Part shown: positions 27,001 to 34,196 of the stretch, piece after piece
Numbering within the stretch: position 1 is the stretch's first letter
How the letters are laid out: the number at the start of each line of letters is the position of its first letter
NCBI GenBank assembly: GCA_000173575.1
Contig: ABYL01000048.1
Span: 1 to 46,086, forward strand
Direction of reading: 5' to 3'
DNA from: Burkholderia sp. H160
GTDB taxonomy: Bacteria > Pseudomonadota > Gammaproteobacteria > Burkholderiales > Burkholderiaceae
DNA length: 46,086 nucleotides
Program-made: the position numbers and the translations under genes
The notes under the pieces: generated by a model
Databases searched by the model: none
Told to the model about the DNA's origin: nothing
The model's input: the letters and a program-made list of their open reading frames with translations, nothing else

Positions 27001-29133
27001 GCGCTCAACGGTGGCCTGATCAGTTCCAGCAACCCGTACGACCGGACCGGCACGTACTCGTGCAGCACCGCGATGCAACGAAAAGTGGATGCGATTCCGC
27101 TGGAACCGACGATAGGCTGGGACAACACGCTCAACGGCAATCTCGGTGAACTGCTGATCGAACCCACGCTGATGGGTGCCTACGAAGGCGCCGCCATCAC
27201 GGTGCTCGCCAAGGGCGTGGCCGACGTGAACGGGCAGGCAGACGCGAACTGCACGGCGAACGGCATCTGCACGCCGCTGACCAGCAGTAAAAAGGATTGC
27301 GCCCAGTACCCCAGCAACTTCCTGTGCAATCCGTCGCGGGTGGATGGCATGACCTTCACGAATAGTTCGCAAGGCGGCGGCGGGATCTTCCTGCACGGCT
27401 GGAACCACTACACGGAGGTGTCGAACAACCGCGTGTCGAGCAACGCCGGTACGCTCACGGGCGGCATCACGGTCGGCCAGGTCGAGGTGCCGGACGGCAC
27501 GATCGCGGCGAACGGCTTCACGCAGTTGCCGTTCGCGTACAACACGCATGTGAACGTGCACCACAACGCGGTGACCTCGAACGCGGCGTATGGCGATGAA
27601 ATCAACTCGACGACGCCTTCGTCCGCGGCTGGAGTGACGTTCTGCTCGGGCGCCGACAACTATCACTTCAACTACAACTTTGTGTGCGGCAATATCAGCA
27701 GCGGCGACGGCGGCGGCATCGCTCACTTCGGGTTTAGCTACAACGGAGACATCTCACACAACTGGGTGCTTTTCAACCAGAGCAACAACCCGACGTTGCC
27801 CACGTACGGCGGCGGCATCATCGCCCAGGGCGTGCCGCCGGACGGCACCTTCTGCGAAAACTCGGCGGTCGACGTCGACTGCGCGCCGCAGCTTTCCGAT
27901 GGCGTCGGCCCGGGCCTCGTGATCGACGGCAACCTGATTGTCGGCAATACCGCGGAAAGCGGTAAAGGCGGCGGTCTGCGCTTGCAGAACATCAACGGCA
28001 CGGACGTGCAGCGCAGTCCGAACCACAGCGAGCGGTGGAACGACGTTACCGTCATCAACAACATCATCGCGAACAACGTGGCCGGCTGGTCGGGTGGCGG
28101 CGTGTCGCTGCAGGACGCGGTGGCGGTGAGCTTCGTCAATAACACGGTGATCTCGAACGATTCGACGTCCACGGCCGGTGTGCTGTTCAACACGGCGCTG
28201 GCTGCGCAGGCGAACGTCGGGCCGCCGAACTGCACGACGGTGGGCGCCGAAACGACCTGCAGCCCGATCACGACGTCCACGTTCCAACCGGCGGGTCTCG
28301 AGGTCGCGCGGCATACGGCGAACTTCATCGGTGCGTTCGCGAGCTCGAAAAACCTGAAGTGTCCTGGCAACGTGTCGGACTGCCAGACGTTCTCCGACCC
28401 GGTGCTGACGAACAACGTGTTCTGGCAAAACCGCTCCTTCTATATCACCGTGGCCGGACTCGATCCGAACATTCAGGGCCGGCAGAACATGGTCACGCTG
28501 AACCCGACGCTGAACCAGGCGGGCCAGAAGACCGGCTTTTGCGATCCGAATGCGAAGTATTGGGACATCGGCGGGTATGGCGATGTGACGCCCGCGACTC
28601 ACGAGTCGGGGGTGACGCTGGCCCCGCAGTATTCGATCCTGACCGATGCCGGCGACTACCCGAACGCGCATAACAGCGGCGCGAATCCGGACGTCGTCAG
28701 CCAGTACTGCAACGGCTCGCGTGTGCCGCCTGAAGCTGGCGGGATCGGCTTCGCGGTGCCTCCGGGGATTGCCGACACGGTGCTGCCGAATCCGCTCTTC
28801 AGCCTGCTGCCGTCGGCCACGCCGGATGAAGGCAACAACTGGATCAACATGTCGTACGGGCCGCTGTCGCTGTCCAACGCCACGATCCCGTCAGGCGCTG
28901 CCGGCTACGGCGTGCTGCTCGGCAACTATTCGATCCAGTCGAATTCGCCGGCCGTCAACGCAGCCACGCCGGTCGGTGCGCCGAACCACGACTTCTTCGG
29001 CACGCCGCGCCCGCAAAACGGGGGATACGATGTCGGCGCGGTCGAGTTGCCGGCCACCGGTGCGGTTGCCGGGCTCGCCGGGCTGGTGACAGGAAGCTTG
29101 CTGCCGTTCGGTCCCGGGGGACTCTTGCCATGA
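21043..29133 (+). CDS. Giant secreted mosaic protein (2,696 residues) of the oxidase operon
   Basis: ATG 21043 follows GGGGAG, 17 bases after the previous stop. Signal peptide (SGMAFAQS, cut near 33). Then, in order: two cupredoxin-like domains without copper His pairs (about 35-410; note GTYLIESGTHPSIQGPMGLY); two VCBS/cadherin-like repeats (about 430-620; SDGTFTYVPNSG and ADGSFNAVPSAP); a Cys-containing region to about 820; several SdrD-B/CNA-type repeats (about 825-1560; DGSFSISGLPDGTYRITVFD and FLDTNGNGVSDASKPG); a region rich in Pro and aromatics (1560-1800); an IPT/TIG-like domain (about 1810-1905); a right-handed beta-helix (about 1910-2530; NNIIANNVAGWSGGGVSLQD); and a C-terminal tail typical of such proteins (GYDVGAVELPATG). 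It has no membrane anchor. It is likely a surface or matrix scaffold exported with the two oxidase halves; no catalytic site is visible. Confidence 0.8.
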   Translation: MRSTQFKGTLLGLIKAGVAATILLTASGMAFAQSVSLTAKATTTALPDGQVVPMWGYTCSAAATAPATCAASNAGAGANWSPVVITVPPGPLTINLTNSLPASLPTSLVVVGQLGVGQGTTATSTPSPVHATQTATTWPIASSSTGATFTPPAQPPRVQSFANEVTNGQTTSLTWNNLNPGTYLIESGTHPSIQGPMGLYGVLVVRTPANGTTRALAYPGVSYDADVPLVLGEIDPVQNAAVASAVTTAGFSETKVWSGQPGGCGNPSSSTYGTCYPPAVNYDPRYYLINGIAFDRNNAAGSTFAATAPASTGLVLLRFVNAGLRMHVPSVVGAQTGNPAVSGFSLLAEDGNVLPGNLRVQSEVFLAAGKTYDVLMNAPATGALALPVFDRQLSLSTNNQRDGGMQGYISVNGGATSLSAAANTGAVANPDQYFLVPGNTLSVTDPARGVIANDVGVYGVQVKTPPTGGTLTLNSDGTFTYVPNSGTTSDSFVYQANGNPALTALVTLAPCTASSHCLSGAPVANAATYTSNIASYLHVGAPGVLANGTDPSGLPLTATLSGAVTGGTVTLNADGSFNAVPSAPPVGSGKTATVTFQYKAVNSQNTASSPATVTVTFNGGSGLAVAVKDAPTGTAITDYRWIIEEDRTFQIDPACQVNGAGRPSTCPPLPVPSLGTSFHTSYMPVIAAGCVGTIACESGQTVFDPATNSHLPAVCDVGDGACRTTAAQQTPVDPSQVALDPTRHYYISILPGDAGNTFAQGSGAPVAGTNGALRQFDISKDCPSGPGGADFAPGTGKCGHAMGGAPIAPAQTAVNVLLQQTPLQTAKISVFVFEDDAPLNGEVDVSGGTDAFGTAREPGLGGFEIKLFDDAGGTGDPTGQMSYDMFNNPLSNSLAGMKDPATGLDACPISIKTHDGIVGMIPTCPKFESDGKTPSPLVGQAIIANLMPGRFGVAAYPAADRIARGEEWLQTNTLDGQKAHDAFIKVGGPAYFQEFGPAGFHVTIGFANPKIINARLPVLCKGVTCNNGIKGQITNLHYSRPPNENLYGAGSRNSLSFTQCYVSVGDPDGEDVAFTKCAADGSFSISGLPDGTYRITVFDQWNDQIVDGLATAVAVKGGQTANVGELSVLQWHTNLYTRTFLDTNGNGVSDASKPGLALVPTTIRFRDGSFSNFLTTDMNGYASFNEVFPLFNWYIAEADTTRYKQTGVHAVYDAGGPPDGTPGGGTSTIAAHYANTKESATAHLPTNLRFPGSVYCNDADCNDRSGTNPSTGRIDPPWVTTMGWQGFSGQSSFLEFGKTPFGPTENGGIRGEVVYASTRPFDDPAQLSHNSWTPDVPNVTVNLYQESVAADGTESLALVDTTKTSSWDDWAQGFRSDGVPNMNCPGQETTTDPFFFTLQNSKQWLDPQQRTLPNNSQFKCYDGMHAFNQLQPAPYDGMYQFPSVTGRNPTTGKPTGTGCSICVANPSGDGTMMLPAGKYVVEIIVPPGYELVKEEDKNILIGDNFIAPVTQQFGSLGNIFILPDQAAVNSSYNANNAQNPTTDLGMQTRNEEVTGVIQPSWPCVGALRIVPDFISLFPGSQEVAPFAGASRHLCDRKEVTLTNQMSAVAKFWVFSSTHVAAHFTGFMLDDFSSEFDPYSPQFGEKFAVPNVPVSLKDFAGNEVSRVYADQWGIFNGLQYSTWEVNPPNPTGYSPNMMVACMNDPDKPDPAHPGQTIRDPLFNPAYSQFCYEIPFMPGQTQYMDTPVVPVQAFADGYNQPDCAYPDGTPAVSTVTGDSSGGGAGPWVSAAGHTLTIKALGDQTVVNHAYTGPAATTAPFNQKFVTRHYGFGAAQGTGTVTIGGVAAPVTSWSDTQITVTVPTLSKTQSSCTIQQMGVTTATSCGELVITAGNGKKSIDTVTVTIGGKAPTYVAGENGTSNAIQTAIDKATPGDMIIVGPGVYKEMLLMWKPVRLQGVGATSVTVNANTHPSGKMDPWRRQVDCLFGVALNGGLISSSNPYDRTGTYSCSTAMQRKVDAIPLEPTIGWDNTLNGNLGELLIEPTLMGAYEGAAITVLAKGVADVNGQADANCTANGICTPLTSSKKDCAQYPSNFLCNPSRVDGMTFTNSSQGGGGIFLHGWNHYTEVSNNRVSSNAGTLTGGITVGQVEVPDGTIAANGFTQLPFAYNTHVNVHHNAVTSNAAYGDEINSTTPSSAAGVTFCSGADNYHFNYNFVCGNISSGDGGGIAHFGFSYNGDISHNWVLFNQSNNPTLPTYGGGIIAQGVPPDGTFCENSAVDVDCAPQLSDGVGPGLVIDGNLIVGNTAESGKGGGLRLQNINGTDVQRSPNHSERWNDVTVINNIIANNVAGWSGGGVSLQDAVAVSFVNNTVISNDSTSTAGVLFNTALAAQANVGPPNCTTVGAETTCSPITTSTFQPAGLEVARHTANFIGAFASSKNLKCPGNVSDCQTFSDPVLTNNVFWQNRSFYITVAGLDPNIQGRQNMVTLNPTLNQAGQKTGFCDPNAKYWDIGGYGDVTPATHESGVTLAPQYSILTDAGDYPNAHNSGANPDVVSQYCNGSRVPPEAGGIGFAVPPGIADTVLPNPLFSLLPSATPDEGNNWINMSYGPLSLSNATIPSGAAGYGVLLGNYSIQSNSPAVNAATPVGAPNHDFFGTPRPQNGGYDVGAVELPATGAVAGLAGLVTGSLLPFGPGGLLP

Positions 29134-29633
29134 AACACCCATCGTCTCCGGCGTGGCGAGCCGCGTTGGTTCTATCGGGTGTCTGTCTGGCCGCGGCCAT
29201 GCTCGATGCAGCCGCGGCGCAGCAGAACCCGGCGGCGGCTGCGACTTCGCCGAAGACGTCGCCGTATATGCCGGTGAAAGTGCCGCAGCACGCGCAGCAG
29301 CTGTATCAAATGATGCATGGCGTCGACAACCTGAGCGTGCGGCGCACCGCCTCCGGCAATCTGCTGCGCTTCAGCTATCGCGTGACCGACCCGGCGGTCG
29401 CGCAGTTGCTTGGAGACAAGAACTCGATGCCGTATCTGTACGGCGAGAGAAGTCATGCCTTGCTTGAAGTGCCGATGATGGACACGATCGGCCAGCTTCG
29501 GCAGACCGGTCCGCAGGAGGTCGGCCAGGAATACTGGGTGGTGTTCTCCAACAAAGACCACCTGATCAGGGCAGGGGATCGTGTCAACGTGCTGATCGGC
29601 GCGTTTCATATCGATGGACTGGTGGTCGAATGA
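29130..29633 (+). CDS. Small secreted protein of the oxidase operon, unknown function
   Basis: A 167-residue protein whose ATG overlaps the stop of the giant gene (ATGA), so the two are translationally coupled. It has a signal peptide (ALVLSGVCLAAAMLDAAAAQ), a Pro/Ala-rich linker, then a compact alpha/beta domain from about residue 55 (QLYQMMHGVDNLSVRRTASG, LLRFSYRVTDPAVAQLLGDK, then EYWVVFSNKDHLIRAGDRV and VLIGAFHIDGLVVE). No Cys pair or metal motif is seen. I do not recognise the family. Tight coupling to the giant gene suggests it helps fold, load or export it, or is a subunit of the same complex (inference). Confidence 0.7.
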   Translation: MKHPSSPAWRAALVLSGVCLAAAMLDAAAAQQNPAAAATSPKTSPYMPVKVPQHAQQLYQMMHGVDNLSVRRTASGNLLRFSYRVTDPAVAQLLGDKNSMPYLYGERSHALLEVPMMDTIGQLRQTGPQEVGQEYWVVFSNKDHLIRAGDRVNVLIGAFHIDGLVVE

Positions 29634-29672
29634 TCGCGCCAGCGATCCGCGAAAAAAAAGGAGGGGTGAACC

Positions 29673-30455
29673 ATGAAGCGGTTGTATTCGATGACGGTCC
29701 CGATGGCGGCCTTGCTGGCCGCGGCCCTGATGCCGGCCGTGGCGTCGGCGGCCGACCTGAGCGCGGCGCAGATCGTTGAGCGCAACGTCGCGGCGCGCGG
29801 CGGTCTGAAGGCGTGGCGCGCCGTCAACACGATAACGATGACAGGACAGATCGACGTGGGCGGCACCAAACCCGTCAAGCTGCCGTTCACGATGACGATG
29901 AAGCGGCCGCACAAGAGCCGCTTTGAACTTCGTTTCGACAATCAGACCGCGTATCAGGTCTACGACGGTTCGCAAGGCTGGAAAGTCCGGCCGTTCCTCG
30001 GACGCAACGAGGCCGAGCCGTATACGTCCGCCGAGGCGAAATCGGCCGCGAACACCGCCGATCTCGACGGCCCGCTGATCGACTACGCGAGCAAGGGCAG
30101 CCAGGTCGCGGTGCAGGGCATGGACACCGTGGAGGGCCACCGCGCCTACAGGCTCGTGCTGACGATGAAAGACCACACCGAGCGGCATGTGTGGATCGAC
30201 GCGGCGAACTTTCTCGAGCTGAAAATGGATGGCGACCCGCGCAAGCTCGACGGGCGCATGCACAACGTCGCCGTCTACTTCCGCGACTACCACGCGGAAA
30301 GCGGCCTGGTCGTGCCGCATACGCTCGAAACGGTCGTCGCGGGCGAGAAGCAGACCCATCAGATGACGATTCAGCACGTGACGGTGAATCAGTCCGTCGA
30401 CGATTCGCAGTTCTCCAGGCCGCAACTCGCCATGGTCAAGGTGCCGGCTCGTTAG
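29673..30455 (+). CDS. LolA-like periplasmic protein, copy 1
   Basis: A 260-residue protein; ATG 29673 follows GGAGGGG. It has a signal peptide (LMPAVASAADLS). The mature part has the pattern of the outer-membrane lipoprotein-sorting (LolA/LolB-like) superfamily: SAAQIVERNVAARGGLKAWR, a long run of strands (VKLPFTMTMKRPHKSRFELR, then YQVYDGSQGWKVRPF), and HVWIDAANFLELKM. Members hold hydrophobic ligands in a half-barrel in the periplasm. It is a paralogue of the next gene, with the same order of motifs throughout. In this operon the pair could act as chaperones for export or assembly of the oxidase, but the role is not shown. Confidence 0.75.
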   Translation: MKRLYSMTVPMAALLAAALMPAVASAADLSAAQIVERNVAARGGLKAWRAVNTITMTGQIDVGGTKPVKLPFTMTMKRPHKSRFELRFDNQTAYQVYDGSQGWKVRPFLGRNEAEPYTSAEAKSAANTADLDGPLIDYASKGSQVAVQGMDTVEGHRAYRLVLTMKDHTERHVWIDAANFLELKMDGDPRKLDGRMHNVAVYFRDYHAESGLVVPHTLETVVAGEKQTHQMTIQHVTVNQSVDDSQFSRPQLAMVKVPAR

Positions 30456-30481
30456 CGACGGCAGCACACCGGGAGAAGGTC

Positions 30482-31324
30482 ATGAAACGGATTTCTTGGT
30501 GGTGGGTGCTCGTGGCGAGCGCCGGCGCGTTCGCGCTGGCGCAAACGCCGGCCGCAAAGCCGGACGCCAGCCTTGGCGCTGAGGAGATCGTCGCGAAGAA
30601 CGCCGAGGCTCGCGGCGGCGCGGATGCCTGGCGCAAGGTCATGTCGATGGAGTGGGTCGGGCACGTGGACAGTCCGAATGCGCCCACGTCGAATCTGCCG
30701 TTCATGCTCACGTTGAAACGTCCCGACCTGACTCGCTTCGAGGTCACGGCGGCCAATCAGATGATCGTGCACGTATTCGACGGCAGGGAGGGCTGGAAAG
30801 TGCGCCCGTCGGGAAACGGCGGCCCGGATGTGCGCCCCTATACGAGCGATGAAGTGAAGTTCGCGCGCGACGCGCAGGTCATCGACGGCCCGTTGCTCGA
30901 TCACGCCGCGAAGGGCATCGACGTCGCACTCGAAGGCACCGACACGGTCGAAGGACGCGATGCCTATCGTTTGTCGGTGCGCTTGCCCTCCGGTGCGACG
31001 CGCCACGTGTGGGTCGACACGCAGAATTTCCTCGACGTGAAGTCCGACCACGAGGGGCGCAGTCCTTCGGGGCAGCCCGCGACAGTCGAGGTGATGTATC
31101 GCGACTTCAAGGACGTGGATGGCGTGAAGATCCCGTTCGTCATCGAAAGCGGCCCGGTCGGGACAGGCAGGAAAGACCGCCTGGTGATCGACAAGGTCAC
31201 GCTCAATCCTCCCCTCGACCGATTCGCGTTCGCCAAACCGGCTTGGCAGGGGCGGCACGCTTCCGTCACGATCGGCGCCGATACTTCGCCGGCGAGCGGC
31301 TCGCCGGTCCGACCGGTTCCCTAG
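30482..31324 (+). CDS. LolA-like periplasmic protein, copy 2
   Basis: A 280-residue protein; ATG 30482 follows GGGAGAAGG, 26 bases after the stop of its paralogue. It has a signal peptide (LVASAGAFALAQTPA). It repeats the layout of the upstream gene: GAEEIVAKNAEARGGADAWR, LPFMLTLKRPDLTRFEVTA, HVFDGREGWKVRPS, and a strand with RHVWVDTQNFLDVK. The match is spread over the full length but is not close, so the duplication is old. The extra C-terminal 25 residues are Ser/Pro-rich. It lies in the operon between its twin and the cytochrome gene. The likely fold and site are as for copy 1. Confidence 0.75.
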   Translation: MKRISWWWVLVASAGAFALAQTPAAKPDASLGAEEIVAKNAEARGGADAWRKVMSMEWVGHVDSPNAPTSNLPFMLTLKRPDLTRFEVTAANQMIVHVFDGREGWKVRPSGNGGPDVRPYTSDEVKFARDAQVIDGPLLDHAAKGIDVALEGTDTVEGRDAYRLSVRLPSGATRHVWVDTQNFLDVKSDHEGRSPSGQPATVEVMYRDFKDVDGVKIPFVIESGPVGTGRKDRLVIDKVTLNPPLDRFAFAKPAWQGRHASVTIGADTSPASGSPVRPVP

Positions 31325-31326
31325 TC

Positions 31327-32961
31327 ATGCGCGGCGCCGGGTTCCTTGGCGTGGCGTGCGCGCTTGCCGCGCTACTGCTGACCGGAGTGCAGCAAGCGAG
31401 CGGCGTGCCTCCCATCGATGCCGGCGAGTCGATCTACCAGCGCGGCATTGCCGGCTCCGGGGAAGCGGTTCAAGCGACCCACGATGGCGGCGTGCGCATG
31501 CAAGGCGCCGCCGTCGCATGCATGAATTGCCACCGGCGCAGCGGGCTCGGCGCGCGCGAAGGCAACAGCATCATTCCACCGATCAGCGGGCAGTATCTGT
31601 TCCACCCGCGGGTCGAGAACCCCGAGGAGCTGGAGATACCGTACGTAGACGGCATGCGGTCCAATCGCGAGCCGTACACGGACGCGACGATCGCCCGCGC
31701 GATCCGCGAAGGCGTCGACTCCGAGGGCAAGCCACTCAGCAATCTGATGCCGCAGTTCGCGCTGAACGACGCGGACATGGCGGCGTTGATCGGTTATCTG
31801 AAGCGGCTCGACCGGCGCCGCGCGCCGGGCGTCACGGATACCGTGCTGCACTTCGCGACGATCATCACACCGGACGCGGACCCGGTGAAACGGCGCGGCA
31901 TGCTCGACGTGCTGCAACACTATTTCGCCGACAAGAACGCTTCGCCGCTCGGCGCAACGCCGCCGCTGCGCACCTCGCGCAAGATGATGTTCATGGTCAA
32001 CCGGCGCTGGGAATTGCACGTGTGGGAACTGCACGGCCCGCCCGAGACCTGGCACGAGCAGTTGAAGGCGGATCTGGCGCAGCAACCCGTATTTGCGGTG
32101 TTGTCGGGACTCGGCGGCAAGAACTGGGCGCCGGTTCACGACTTCTGCGAGCAGGAAGCGGTGCCGTGCCTCTTTCCCAATGTCGACGTGCCGGTCGAAA
32201 CAGACCACGACTTTTACTCGCTGTATTTCTCGAAGGGGGTCCTGCTCGAGGCCGGGTTGATCGCGAAACGTATCCTCGACGCGAATAGCGGCTCACCGGC
32301 TGGCAGGGTGAAGACCGTACGTCAGGTGTATCGCGCGGGCGACAGCGGCGAGGCGGCGGCGCTTGCGCTCGCGAGCGCACTGAAGGACCATGGCGTGAGC
32401 GTATCGAGCCAAAGGCTCGCGCCGGGCGATAGCGTCGCCGAAGCGCTTCGCAGCGTGGGTGGAACAGATGCGCTGGTGCTGTGGCTGCGGCCATCTGATA
32501 TCGCGGCGGTGGCCGGCAAGCCGCCCGACTCGACTCAGGTCTTCGTGTCGGGTCTGATGGGTGGTCTGGACCGCATACCCCTGCCGCAAAGGTGGCGCGA
32601 CGTCGCGCGTATTGCCTATCCGGTCGACCTGCCCGAGGGACGACGTGTGCGTGTCGACTACGCGTTAGGCTGGTTCGCCATCAGGCATATTCCGATCGTC
32701 GACGAGCGCGTTCAGGCGGATACCTATCTCGCGTGCGGGCTGCTCGCCGAGACGCTCAGTCACATGGTCGATGCGTTCGTCAGAGACTACCTGGTGGAGC
32801 GAATCGATGACATGCTCGACCATCGGATCCTGACGGGCTACTATCCGCGCCTGACGCTCGCGCCGGGTCAGCGCTTTGCCTCGAAGGGCGGCTATCTCGT
32901 TCGCTTTGCGCAACCCGAGGACACGCGTGTCGTTGCCGATAGCGGGTGGATCGTGCCGTAG
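31327..32961 (+). CDS. Cytochrome c fused to a periplasmic-binding-protein-like domain
   Basis: A 544-residue protein. ATG 31327 lies 2 bases after the previous stop; the open frame runs further upstream but has no reason to start there. It has a signal peptide (ACALAALLLTGVQQASG). Residues about 35-160 form a class I cytochrome c: CMNCH with Cys 65, Cys 68 and His 69 for covalent haem, and Met 141 in NLMPQF as the likely sixth ligand. Residues about 175-544 resemble type I periplasmic binding proteins of the branched-chain amino-acid class (QQPVFAVLSGLGGKNWAPVH, VPCLFPNVDVP, then VKTVRQVYRAGDSGEAAALA). The fusion suggests a redox or sensing partner that takes electrons from the extracellular oxidase, or docks it. 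It is the last gene of the operon. Confidence 0.8.
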   Translation: MRGAGFLGVACALAALLLTGVQQASGVPPIDAGESIYQRGIAGSGEAVQATHDGGVRMQGAAVACMNCHRRSGLGAREGNSIIPPISGQYLFHPRVENPEELEIPYVDGMRSNREPYTDATIARAIREGVDSEGKPLSNLMPQFALNDADMAALIGYLKRLDRRRAPGVTDTVLHFATIITPDADPVKRRGMLDVLQHYFADKNASPLGATPPLRTSRKMMFMVNRRWELHVWELHGPPETWHEQLKADLAQQPVFAVLSGLGGKNWAPVHDFCEQEAVPCLFPNVDVPVETDHDFYSLYFSKGVLLEAGLIAKRILDANSGSPAGRVKTVRQVYRAGDSGEAAALALASALKDHGVSVSSQRLAPGDSVAEALRSVGGTDALVLWLRPSDIAAVAGKPPDSTQVFVSGLMGGLDRIPLPQRWRDVARIAYPVDLPEGRRVRVDYALGWFAIRHIPIVDERVQADTYLACGLLAETLSHMVDAFVRDYLVERIDDMLDHRILTGYYPRLTLAPGQRFASKGGYLVRFAQPEDTRVVADSGWIVP

Positions 32962-32999
32962 CAGCCGGGCAGGGCGGCATGACAGCGCGCCGGCGCGCA

Positions 33000-33608
33000 C
33001 TAACGGCTGGCCGTCAGCAGACGCCGGTAGCGGTCCAGCACGCGCGGCACGTACTGACGTGTCTCGGGGATAGAAGGGATGCGATAGCCAGCCCGAATCA
33101 CGGCGTTCTCGCCCGCGTTGTACGCGGCCAGCGCAAGCTCCATGTCGTCCTGGAAGAGATCGAGCAGGAAGCGTAGATAGCGCGCGCCTGCCAGCACGTT
33201 GTCGCGCGGATTGAACATGTTGCCATCCGAAAAGCGCCGCGCGGTGTCGGGCATCAACTGCATGAGACCCTGGGCGCCTTTCTCCGATACGGCGTTCGGG
33301 TCGTAGCGCGACTCGACGTCGATCACCGCGCGCAGCAGTTCGGGCGCCACGCGAAAAGTGCGGCTTGCTTCTTCGATCACGGCGTTGAATGTGCTGCTTG
33401 TACGTTTCGTCCTTCGCTCGGGCGGCGGGTCTCCCGCGACGATCACGCGCAGTCCCGCCGTGCCCGGTGTGTTGGTCAGGACGATCGCACCCTGGTTGTC
33501 GACCGCGCCAAAGATGTCCGCGTGCGCGAGCCCAGTTGATGTCATTCCGAGCGTCATCATGACCGCCCGAAGCGTACTCGCCGACAGCAAAGAAGAGCGC
33601 CTGCGCAT
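33000..33608 (-). CDS. Lytic transglycosylase (SLT family)
   Basis: A 202-residue protein on the minus strand, convergent with the oxidase operon (38 bases between stops). I chose ATG 33608: the GGAGGG site lies 9 bases before it, whereas it touches the ATG at 33617. It has a signal peptide ending near GLAHADI. An N-terminal beta segment (FGAVDNQGAIVLTNTPG) resembles DUF4124. The SLT domain shows AVIDVESRYDPNAVSEKGAQ with the catalytic Glu in VES, then GLMQLMPDTARRF, and AAYNAGENAV, all classic motifs. Such enzymes cut peptidoglycan and often make room for secretion machines, so it may serve the secretion system encoded downstream. Confidence 0.9.
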   Translation of the reverse strand: MRRRSSLLSASTLRAVMMTLGMTSTGLAHADIFGAVDNQGAIVLTNTPGTAGLRVIVAGDPPPERRTKRTSSTFNAVIEEASRTFRVAPELLRAVIDVESRYDPNAVSEKGAQGLMQLMPDTARRFSDGNMFNPRDNVLAGARYLRFLLDLFQDDMELALAAYNAGENAVIRAGYRIPSIPETRQYVPRVLDRYRRLLTASR

Positions 33609-34196
33609 GTTCGACATCCCTCCGCGTCGTCATTTTGAGTCGCGCAAAAGGACCTGAGCAATGGGGCACCCTCCTACTTTTGGAGGTGCGCCGAGTAGGG
33701 CTTTTACTGGTTTGCAAAAATGTTACGTCTGGTAATGCTTTGTCACAAAGTAAGGTTTAGCCGATATTCGTAATGCGCTTCAAAGAGGGAAAATAGTTCT
33801 GATTGGGGCGGATGGTGTAGTTTGTACTGCTTCGCATGCGCGAAACACAGGAGAAGCGTACTTTCTTCCGTACTATTACCAACATCAGTTTTCCCGTCGA
33901 ATTTATCGTTTTTGAAACGTTTTTCGCCAACTTAATTAATCTAACTAATCCTTTCGACGTGCTCCCCGAATCTGGAAAAGGTCCTGAGCCTGATGGCGCG
34001 AACCTTGCACAGCAAGGCCGCGCGGGCGACCGGCTGACGGTCGAAAATGTGTAAATAGAAGGAAAGGATATGTTAATTATTTAGAAAGAAATCGCCAAGG
34101 AATTGGAAAGGAGACTTTGAAAGAAGAAAATCGTCCTGCCAAAGGCGCTTACGGTTGATCAATCAACTGTCCATGCTCTAACGAGGAGTGGGGATC
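33609..34196. other. Long AT-rich leader/promoter region of response regulator 1
   Basis: 588 bases without a convincing gene; a 72-codon frame at 33836 has no ribosome site and unlikely composition. The stretch 33710-34190 is much richer in A and T than the genes. It contains the regulatory candidate at 33666-33710, an inverted repeat there, and should carry both the transglycosylase promoter and that of response regulator 1. Confidence 0.5.
33666..33710 (+). promoter_or_regulatory. Weaker copy of the shared operator motif, with hairpin
   Basis: GTAGGG (33695-33700) followed by CTTTTACTGG resembles the second half of the sites at 17680, 36336 and 37837. The first half CCCTAC is not in place, although CCTAC occurs at 33673. 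GCACCCTCC and GGAGGTGC (33666-33688) form an inverted repeat with one bulged base. It lies between the transglycosylase and response regulator 1. Confidence 0.35.

Noticed and set aside
25168-27726. Very long (852-codon) minus-strand open frame inside the giant gene
   Set aside because: It is rich in Arg, His and Val, as expected for the shadow of a GC-rich gene, lacks a ribosome site and domain, and the plus-strand frame has clear domains and a signal peptide.
33836-34054. 72-codon plus-strand frame before response regulator 1
   Set aside because: No ribosome site; it lies in an AT-rich leader and has no known pattern.
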